This document shows positions 6,574 through 12,082 of a stretch of DNA of 12,082 bases, one piece after another. Position 1 is the first letter of the stretch. Each line of letters starts with the position of its first letter. The notes under the pieces are model-generated. The model saw only the letters and a list, made by a program, of their open reading frames with translations, was not told the DNA's origin and did no database searches. Made by a program: the position numbers and the translations under genes. The DNA comes from Candidatus Kapaibacterium sp. (GTDB taxonomy: Bacteria > Bacteroidota > Ignavibacteria > Palsa-1295), in the NCBI GenBank assembly GCA_025450975.1, contig JANWLI010000021.1:1-12082 (forward strand), written 5' to 3'.

Positions 6574-7452
6574 TTAATGGAGCTTACTGAGTCGCACCTC
6601 AGCATTCTTCATATGCGCACGAATTTCCTTACTTGGCGTCTGAAAGCCTTTTGCAAAAAGCGTGACATTGCGGAACGCGTCTCGAGCATCCCGACGGCGT
6701 CCTTCGATAAGAAAATATTCGCCGATCGTATTCCAAATGACGACACGGCTTGAGTCTGAAGAAGCAAACTGATCGACCAATGTAAATGCTCGTTTATATT
6801 CGTATCGGTCCAGAAGATTGAGCAGCAGACTCGAAAAGATCTCAGCGTTCTGGGGGTCTTTTGCAAAGGCATGCTCATAGTATTTGACGGCGCTCCTTCG
6901 CTCTTCCATCATGACAAGCAGTGCTGCCATCTGGGAAAGTTTCTCCGGTGGCAGGTCCGGGACCTTAATGCTATCAACCGATTGCTGAGGTATGTTGCCG
7001 AGAGCTTGCTGGCGTTCGAGGATCGACTGGACCGGGCTTGTAGGCTCGACGTTGGCTTCGCTCGTCGAAACGTACCCAAAGTAGAATGCTCCGGCCACTC
7101 CCAGAATAAGAAAAATGAACACCGCAACAAACTTCTTCCTGTCGAACTTGGGAAAAGAAGCCAGTGTCCGCGACGTTCGTTCATAATCGCGAACATACTT
7201 ACGGGCAACGCGCTCAACATACTCAGGGGTGATCTTATCCTGCAATTGAAGGACGCGGAGATACTCATCACGCGTCTCCTTATGGAACAGCACCTCCTTC
7301 GCGTGGTTGAGATCCTGCATCGTGCGCGCAGCTTCGGGGTCGGAGTGGTTGTTGTCGGGATGCCACTGCTTCGCAAGCCGGCGATACGCCTCCTTGATCT
7401 CGTCCTCCGATGCAGAACGATCAATACCCAGAATTGTGAAGTAGTCCTTCAT
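6574..7452 (-). CDS. J-domain / transmembrane / TPR protein
   Basis: The protein has 292 residues in three parts. Residues 1-66 form a J domain beginning DYFTILGI, with helix II EIKEAYRRLAKQW and the essential HPD at 31-33. A basic linker leads to one membrane segment at about 108-127 (FVAVFIFLILGVAGAFYFGY). The C-terminal region (about 170-275) has three TPR-like helix pairs, such as MAALLVMMEERRSAVKYYEH and IGEYFLIEGRRRDARDAFRN. J domains stimulate DnaK ATPase activity. By the positive-inside rule the J domain should be cytoplasmic and the TPRs periplasmic, so it might recruit DnaK to a membrane site. It has no Gly/Phe region, zinc finger or substrate-binding C-terminal domain, so it is not DnaJ or CbpA. 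The ATG at 7452 starts the J domain exactly. The partner and role are unknown. Confidence 0.87.
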   Translation of the reverse strand: MKDYFTILGIDRSASEDEIKEAYRRLAKQWHPDNNHSDPEAARTMQDLNHAKEVLFHKETRDEYLRVLQLQDKITPEYVERVARKYVRDYERTSRTLASFPKFDRKKFVAVFIFLILGVAGAFYFGYVSTSEANVEPTSPVQSILERQQALGNIPQQSVDSIKVPDLPPEKLSQMAALLVMMEERRSAVKYYEHAFAKDPQNAEIFSSLLLNLLDRYEYKRAFTLVDQFASSDSSRVVIWNTIGEYFLIEGRRRDARDAFRNVTLFAKGFQTPSKEIRAHMKNAEVRLSKLH

Positions 7453-7560
7453 GCTTGCAAAAAAACTATTGTTTCAGGAGGGAGCACAAATAGCAGGGAT
7501 GGCACGACCAAGAGTAGCCATCTAATTCAACTATAAAAACCGAAGGAGAATTTCCTCTTT

Positions 7561-7965
7561 TTAGGTCTTGGCGACCTTGAGTCTTGCCGTCGCAGCATCA
7601 AGGGCGTCGTGGTAGATATCAGGGGTAAATCCGGGCTCATGGTCGGAATACCGCTGGCGAAGGCGCTCAATGGCCTGCTCTGCTTCAGTTACATTGATCT
7701 CGCCGCTCGGCTCGGCAGTATCGGCAAGGATCGTACCGATATTCTCGTGTAATTCGACAAACCCGCCGGAGACGTAAAAATGCTCTTCTCCGCCGCCAAT
7801 TTTGGTGAATTTTAGAAGGCCTGGCTTGAGCTTCGAGACGATAGCAGCATGATTAAAAAGTACTTGGAAGGCGCCGAGCTCACCCGGAGCCGTAAATGTC
7901 TCGACTTCGCCGCTAAACAGCGTGCGTTCGGGCGTAACGATCTTTAATTCAATGCTTTTTGCCAT
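7561..7965 (-). CDS. atpC: F1Fo ATP synthase epsilon subunit
   Basis: The 134-residue product is a normal length for this central-stalk subunit, which links the gamma subunit to the c-ring and can inhibit ATP hydrolysis. The N-terminal beta-sandwich spans about 1-85 and contains IVTPERTLFSGEV, the TAPGELGAFQVL block (family APGxxGxxGVLxxH) and FYVSGGFVEL. The helical C-terminal hairpin (about 93-134) contains EAEQAIERLRQRY and ALDAATARLKV. The usual neighbour atpD (beta subunit) is not upstream; instead an unknown lipoprotein gene ends 44 bases before it, and a J-domain gene follows. No Shine-Dalgarno is present: the leader is pyrimidine-rich and carries an 8-base direct repeat (AGGCGAGG on the plus strand at 7968-7975 and 7982-7989). 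Confidence 0.95.
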   Translation of the reverse strand: MAKSIELKIVTPERTLFSGEVETFTAPGELGAFQVLFNHAAIVSKLKPGLLKFTKIGGGEEHFYVSGGFVELHENIGTILADTAEPSGEINVTEAEQAIERLRQRYSDHEPGFTPDIYHDALDAATARLKVAKT

Positions 7966-8009
7966 AGAGGCGAGGTAAACAAGGCGAGGGAGCGGAAAAT
8001 TCTTTTGAT

Positions 8010-8522
8010 TTACTTACCCAAGATAAAGGACCTGATCTTTTCGAGTTTTGCCTGGATTTCCTCATAATCGGACTGGCTCTTAAGTGGCTTGTCCTGGGCC
8101 GGCGTCATGGTCGTTGTCGTTTTGATCTCTGTACTGCCGTGATCAGAACCGAATCCGCCAGTTGTCCCCGTAGAACCGGTTTTCAAGTCTGCCAATACAT
8201 GTTCAATATCCTGAGCATATACCTTTGTACCGTCGCCCTTTTTCACTACGGTATAGGTTGTCGTAATCCAGGTCGTCGTTTGCATGCCGAGAAAATCAAG
8301 CTTCGGGCGTTTCGTTTTGATCATGAAGTCAGAGGTACCGTCGATCTGGTAACCTTCGACTGCCGTCCACGCAGCAATACCCTCGATAACAGCTTTTGGC
8401 TCTATGCCGTCAATATAGATTTCCGGCCTACCTGACTGAGTTGCGAGCTTTCCTTCGGCGCATCCATATACAGTGAACAGACTGCTCAGTAATGTTAAAA
8501 ATAGTACAGATTGACGGTTCAT
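8010..8522 (-). CDS. Hypothetical lipoprotein
   Basis: I do not recognise this 170-residue protein. Residues 1-20 form a lipoprotein signal (MNRQ, then a VLFLTLLSSLFTVY core) ending in G20-C21, so it is probably lipid-anchored. The mature part has an alpha/beta-looking region at about 33-112 (including AVIEGIAAWTAVEGYQI and WITTTYTVVKKGDGTKVYAQDIEHVL), a low-complexity Gly/Thr linker at about 115-141, and a charged helix at the C-terminus (QSDYEEIQAKLEKIRSFI). An in-frame ATG at 8555 would add 11 residues, overlap tag by 17 bases and spoil the signal peptide, so the ATG at 8522, 16 bases after the tag stop, is preferred. It sits between tag and atpC, which says little about its job. Confidence 0.8.
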   Translation of the reverse strand: MNRQSVLFLTLLSSLFTVYGCAEGKLATQSGRPEIYIDGIEPKAVIEGIAAWTAVEGYQIDGTSDFMIKTKRPKLDFLGMQTTTWITTTYTVVKKGDGTKVYAQDIEHVLADLKTGSTGTTGGFGSDHGSTEIKTTTTMTPAQDKPLKSQSDYEEIQAKLEKIRSFILGK

Positions 8523-8538
8523 AGGACGGAATCTCTCG

Positions 8539-9102
8539 TTATTTAGTAAGCTCATTATATCTAAAACAACCGACCAGGTGGTCGTTCACCATCCCTGTTG
8601 CCTGCATGTGGGCATACATAATGGTTGAGCCTACAAACTTAAACCCACGGGAAATTAAATCCTTGCTCATCACATCGGACTCCTTCGTTCGGGCAGGTAT
8701 CTCCTTTAACGTCTCCCACTTATTGGTAATAATTTTTTTATCGGTAAACTGCCAGATATACTTGTCAAAACTGCCGAACTCCTCCTGGACCTTAAGAAAT
8801 GCTCTTGCATTTGTGACTGCAGATCGCACCTTTAGGTTATTCCGAATAATCGCCGGGTCCTGCAGCAGCTTCTCGATCCGCTTTTCAGTAAAACGAACAA
8901 CCTTCTGAGGATCGAAGTCGGCGAATGCCTTACGATAGCCTTCGCGCTTGCGAAGAATCGTCAGCCACGAAAGCCCTGCCTGTGCCCCTTCAAGCACGAG
9001 AAACTCAAACAGTTTTCTGTCATCGTGTACAGGCACTCCCCACTCTTCATCATGATAGTGGATATAGAGTGGATCTTTCAGACACCAATCGCAACGCATC
9101 AT
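8539..9102 (-). CDS. tag: DNA-3-methyladenine glycosylase I
   Basis: The 187-residue product has the same length and numbering as E. coli Tag, the base-excision-repair enzyme that removes 3-methyladenine from alkylated DNA. The zinc ligands C4, H17, H175 and C179 are all present, as are the base-pocket residues Y16, E38 and W46 (in VLEGAQAGLSW). RCDWC opens the protein and DHLVGCFRY closes it. The start ATG overlaps the serA stop as ATGA, indicating translational coupling; a second ATG follows immediately, so the start could be one codon later. The pairing with serine biosynthesis looks like operon housekeeping rather than a shared pathway. Confidence 0.96.
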   Translation of the reverse strand: MMRCDWCLKDPLYIHYHDEEWGVPVHDDRKLFEFLVLEGAQAGLSWLTILRKREGYRKAFADFDPQKVVRFTEKRIEKLLQDPAIIRNNLKVRSAVTNARAFLKVQEEFGSFDKYIWQFTDKKIITNKWETLKEIPARTKESDVMSKDLISRGFKFVGSTIMYAHMQATGMVNDHLVGCFRYNELTK

Positions 9103-10682
9103 AATTCTACATACTGAACGTTTTGAATATTTTTTGTGGATTTGATCTTGTCGAGGATGTCAGCGTGTACATCGTTGTCGACACTCACAACAGTCACTGC
9201 ATCGCCGCCAACTGTTTTTCTCCCATTTGTCAGACCGGCGATATTGATCTTCGCATCTCCGAGTATAGTCGCAACCGTTGCGAGAATACCGGGCACATCG
9301 CGGTTGAAGAAAATGATCAGGTTACCTTCCGGATTAATATCGACTCTGTAGCCATCGATCTCTGTTATGCGCGGCTCCCCAAGAGAAGTTATCGTCGCCG
9401 CAACGGTGTGAGCGTGTTCTCCGTCTGATGTCTCGACCCGAACCAGCGTTTCGTATCCAACAGATTCCGTGCGGATCGACTCCGTTACTTCAAGGCTGTG
9501 CTCTTTCGCAATGAGCGGCGCATTGACGTAGTTCACCGCCTCGCCGACGATCGGCTTTAGCAATTCGACCATAAGCACAAGCGTGATCGCCTGCGTCTTA
9601 CGATCGGCAACTTCGCCAGCATACTCGATCCGAATATTCTTATACTTCCCTTGCGCGATTTGCGCCATGAATGCACCTAGCTTTTCGGCAAGTGCATAGT
9701 AGGGACGGATCCGCTGCCACTCGACAGGGTCTAGAGCAGGAATGTTCACTGCGTTTGCAATTATCCTGCCTTTAAGCGCATCGACTACCTGCTTGGCGAG
9801 TTCAACTGCGACATTCTCCTGCGCCTCTTCAGTACTCGCGCCAAGGTGCGGCGTTGCAATAACATTAGCAAAACGAAGTAGTGGATGATCTCCCGGAGGC
9901 TCTTGCTCAAACACATCGAGCGCCACACCGGAAATCTGTTTGGCCTCCAATGCTTTTACAAGTGCTGCTTCATCATAGATACCTCCACGCGCAACATTAA
10001 TAAGACGAACTCCGGGCTTCATGATGCCGAGTTCTCGCTCGCCGATCAGATGCGCAGTGTCTTTTGTCTTCGGCGCGTGCACGGTGATAAAGTCCGCTGC
10101 GCGAAGCAACGGGTCGAGCTCCATGAGTTCGGCACCCAGTTCATCTACGCGTGCTTTCGAAGCAAATGGATCGAAGGCAACGATACGCATACCGAACGAG
10201 CGCGCACGACGCGCAACTTCCCCTCCGATACGGCCAAGACCAATGACGCCCAGCGTTTTTCCATAGAGCTCGGTGCCCATAAACTTCGAGCGCTCCCACT
10301 TACCTAATTTCAGCGATGCATCTGCTTGGGGGATATTGCGCGCAAGCGACATCATCATGGCCATCGTATGCTCGGCAGCGCTGGTCGTATTGCCGTCGGG
10401 CGTGTTCATGACGATGACACCTGCGCGCGTCGCTGCAGGAATATCGACATTGTCGAGACCTACGCCGGCGCGGCCGATGATCTTCAGCTTCTTTGCTGCG
10501 GCGATCACATCGGGTGTAACCTTTGTCTCGCTTCGGACCAGTAGCGCTTCGTAGTCGCCGATCGTTGCTTTGAGTTCGTCCGGGCTCAGTCCAGTTCGCA
10601 CATCGGCAACAATATCCGGCTCGCTCGTGAAAACGGCAAGTCCAGCTTCAGAGAATTTATCAGAAATTAAAATTTTGTGCAT
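9099..10682 (-). CDS. serA: D-3-phosphoglycerate dehydrogenase (long form with ACT domain)
   Basis: The 527-residue enzyme oxidises 3-phosphoglycerate with NAD+ to 3-phosphohydroxypyruvate, the first step of serine synthesis. The NAD-binding Rossmann motif GLGRIG is at 148-153. The catalytic Arg, Glu and His lie in NVARGG (R232), DVFEQEPP (E261) and TPHLGAST (H279). After the catalytic part come an ASB-type regulatory domain (about 315-450) and a C-terminal ACT domain (about 453-527, NLIIFFNRDVPGILATVATI), as in the long mycobacterial/Bacillus type that senses serine. The start ATG is 3 bases after the stop of a class V aminotransferase, and the stop overlaps tag. The context supports serine synthesis with the aminotransferase doing the next step. 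Confidence 0.96.
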   Translation of the reverse strand: MHKILISDKFSEAGLAVFTSEPDIVADVRTGLSPDELKATIGDYEALLVRSETKVTPDVIAAAKKLKIIGRAGVGLDNVDIPAATRAGVIVMNTPDGNTTSAAEHTMAMMMSLARNIPQADASLKLGKWERSKFMGTELYGKTLGVIGLGRIGGEVARRARSFGMRIVAFDPFASKARVDELGAELMELDPLLRAADFITVHAPKTKDTAHLIGERELGIMKPGVRLINVARGGIYDEAALVKALEAKQISGVALDVFEQEPPGDHPLLRFANVIATPHLGASTEEAQENVAVELAKQVVDALKGRIIANAVNIPALDPVEWQRIRPYYALAEKLGAFMAQIAQGKYKNIRIEYAGEVADRKTQAITLVLMVELLKPIVGEAVNYVNAPLIAKEHSLEVTESIRTESVGYETLVRVETSDGEHAHTVAATITSLGEPRITEIDGYRVDINPEGNLIIFFNRDVPGILATVATILGDAKINIAGLTNGRKTVGGDAVTVVSVDNDVHADILDKIKSTKNIQNVQYVEL

Positions 10683-10685
10683 TGA

Positions 10686-11837
10686 TTATGAGGTCAGTAC
10701 TTTGCCTGCTGCCGCAACGCCTTCACCTAACTTTACTTTTACATTGAGCCCCTGCAGCACACACTCAAGCGCCGCAATCGTCATGAGCACATCTGTTCTA
10801 TCGCAATATCCCATGTGCCCGATGCGGAAGATCTTTCCTTTCAACTTTCCCTGTCCGCCGACGATGGAGATCCCCCATTCTTCGCGAAGCTTCTTGACGA
10901 TGCTGCCGCTATCGATCCCCTCCGGCGAATGCACGCTCGTTACGCCGGGGTTTGGTGAGTCCTGTGCAAATAGCTTTAACCCCAAGGCCGTCACTGCAGC
11001 TCGTGTTGCCTCGGCAAGAAGTTCATGCCGCTTCCAGATCGCTTCCATCCCCTCGGCGTGAATAAGCTTCAACGATTCTTCGAGTTGCATCACAAGCGAT
11101 ACACTCGGCGTCCACGGAGTATCCGGAAGTTTTTCTTCGGTAAGTTTTGCCTTTGCCTGTAAGAGGGAAAAATAAAACGCAGGCGCTTTCTTCGATTCGA
11201 CCTGCTTCCATGCACGATCGTTCATCGCGATGAATGCAAGACCCGGTGGGATCATCAATCCTTTTTGTGAACCGGCGACGACGATATCAATTCCCCATTC
11301 ATCCATCTTCAGTTCTGCGACACCAAGGCCACTGACTGCATCGACTGCAAAGAGCACGGAGGAATTTGCCGTAAGCTGCGCGATCTCTTTGATGGGATGC
11401 ACGATGCCTGTCGACGTTTCCGAAAGCGTACCACAGATGAGCGACGCATCCGGGTGCGCCTTCAGTGCACTTCGCACTTCATCAAGGCTGACAGCCTTTC
11501 CTAACTCCACCGTAATGCGATGCACTTTCCGTCCATGTGCTTCGGCGATCTTTGCCCATCGCTCGCCAAAGACGCCGCCGGAAATAACGACGACTTCATC
11601 GCCTGGCAGCGTAAGATTTGTGATGACGGCTTCAAGTCCGCCTGTACCACTCGCGGCGAGGGTAAGCACGGGATGAGCAGTTTGGAAGACGTACTTGATC
11701 TTTTCCGTGACTTCAGCGAAGATCGCGCGGAATTCTGAGGTGCGGTGATGCAGGATGGGCTTCGCGGCTGCGGCGAGAACAGACGGTGGGATCTCCGTCG
11801 GCCCCGGCGCCATAATGCGGGCTTTCAAGGTGAGCAT
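10686..11837 (-). CDS. Class V aminotransferase (serine-pyruvate/alanine-glyoxylate type; likely phosphoserine transaminase)
   Basis: A 383-residue fold-type I PLP enzyme. Visible are the MAPGPTEIPP opening (9-18), ASGTGGLEA phosphate-binding turn (62-70), GTLSETSTG (136-144), the Asp that contacts the PLP ring in AVDAVSG (D166) and the Schiff-base lysine in AGSQKGLMIPPG (K192). It belongs to the AGXT/serine-glyoxylate group, not the SerC group. By family it would move amino groups among alanine, serine, glyoxylate or related keto acids. Its position 3 bases before serA makes conversion of 3-phosphohydroxypyruvate to phosphoserine the likely job, as inferred for similar serA-linked class V enzymes elsewhere; substrate choice cannot be read from sequence. 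The start ATG at 11837 gives the normal N-terminus for the family. No Shine-Dalgarno is seen. Confidence 0.92.
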   Translation of the reverse strand: MLTLKARIMAPGPTEIPPSVLAAAAKPILHHRTSEFRAIFAEVTEKIKYVFQTAHPVLTLAASGTGGLEAVITNLTLPGDEVVVISGGVFGERWAKIAEAHGRKVHRITVELGKAVSLDEVRSALKAHPDASLICGTLSETSTGIVHPIKEIAQLTANSSVLFAVDAVSGLGVAELKMDEWGIDIVVAGSQKGLMIPPGLAFIAMNDRAWKQVESKKAPAFYFSLLQAKAKLTEEKLPDTPWTPSVSLVMQLEESLKLIHAEGMEAIWKRHELLAEATRAAVTALGLKLFAQDSPNPGVTSVHSPEGIDSGSIVKKLREEWGISIVGGQGKLKGKIFRIGHMGYCDRTDVLMTIAALECVLQGLNVKVKLGEGVAAAGKVLTS

Positions 11838-11873
11838 AGCGCCGCTTAGAACACTTCTTTGGAGGATTCCGTC

Positions 11874-12082
11874 CTACGAACTCCAGATCTTTGACGAGAG
11901 TGGCTGCGGAGCTGTCGCTGGTATCGCAGCTAATCCCTGGACGACAATATTATTTTTATTCGTCGGGTCAACTCTGACGATCAGCTTTACACCCGGTTGA
12001 TAATGAATGATCTCCAGCATACTGACAACTGCCTTTGTCTCTGCCTGATACACTTCACCGGAAAGCGTCACCTCCACGAGCA
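11874..12082 (-). CDS. C-terminal fragment of an unrecognised protein
   Basis: An open frame enters from the window edge and stops with TAG at 11874; 68 complete codons are visible. It contains VTLSGEVYQAETKAVVSM, then QPGVKLIVRVDPTNKNNIVVQ. The pattern of a PG, a VRVDP and a following N...V(V/I)Q resembles the end of small DUF3592/SHOCT-like membrane-associated proteins, where a similar 'pG..v.VrvDP.nP..V' stretch recurs; this is recall from pattern, not a match I could test. The frame contains GTG codons but no start that can be trusted, so the true N-terminus is probably outside the window. It ends 36 bases before the aminotransferase start on the same strand. Confidence 0.6.
   Translation of the reverse strand, partial: LVEVTLSGEVYQAETKAVVSMLEIIHYQPGVKLIVRVDPTNKNNIVVQGLAAIPATAPQPLSSKIWSS

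Noticed and set aside
6871..7536. Plus-strand open frame of 221 codons opposite the J-domain gene
   Set aside because: The minus-strand frame has a full J domain with HPD, a membrane helix and TPRs. The plus frame has no recognisable motif and is a shadow.
7540..7560. Terminator after atpC (short stem with TTTTT)
   Set aside because: Only a 4-bp stem can be drawn (AGGA/TCCT), too weak to call.
10570..11061. Plus-strand open frame of 163 codons opposite the aminotransferase
   Set aside because: Ser/Pro/Thr-rich composition typical of an antisense shadow. The opposite strand carries clear aminotransferase sequence.

Overview
The window is a run of genes all on the minus strand, with no convincing gene on the plus strand. 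Twelve protein genes and one tRNA are supported, and both end genes are cut by the window edge. The content suggests a Gram-negative bacterium with an outer membrane: an RlpA-type lipoprotein, another lipoprotein, and a secreted beta-helix protein carrying chlamydial-Pmp-type repeats. Most starts have no Shine-Dalgarno sequence, and one upstream region has an exact TAnnTTTG box, which fits the Bacteroidota/Chlorobi side of the tree (for example Ignavibacteria or Kapabacteria). That placement is inference, because no rRNA or other clean phylogenetic marker is present.

In transcription order (high to low coordinates): the tail of an unrecognised protein (12082-11874); a class V aminotransferase (11837-10686) followed 3 bases later by D-3-phosphoglycerate dehydrogenase serA (10682-9099), whose stop overlaps the start of the DNA repair glycosylase gene tag (9102-8539); an unknown lipoprotein (8522-8010); the F1 ATP synthase epsilon subunit atpC (7965-7561), without its usual partner atpD; a J-domain, membrane-spanning, TPR protein (7452-6574); then an envelope group of alanine racemase alr (6494-5376), mannose-1-phosphate guanylyltransferase manC (5372-4254) and an RlpA-like lipoprotein overlapping it (4309-3881). 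A tRNA-Arg(CCG) gene (3728-3655) follows, then a single-pass membrane TPR protein (3620-2889), a long imperfect inverted repeat (2874-2794), and the first 884 codons of a large exported beta-helix protein (2653-1).

Working together: the aminotransferase and SerA probably carry out the first two steps of phosphorylated serine synthesis, with the class V enzyme standing in for SerC. Alr (D-alanine for peptidoglycan), ManC (GDP-mannose for surface glycans) and the RlpA-like protein all serve the envelope. The Pmp-like protein is the least ordinary item: it has twelve GGA[I/V/L]-type repeat cores, a signal peptide, the only clear Shine-Dalgarno sequence in the window, and codon use that looks adapted to high expression. 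I see no phage, IS element, CRISPR array or defence system here.
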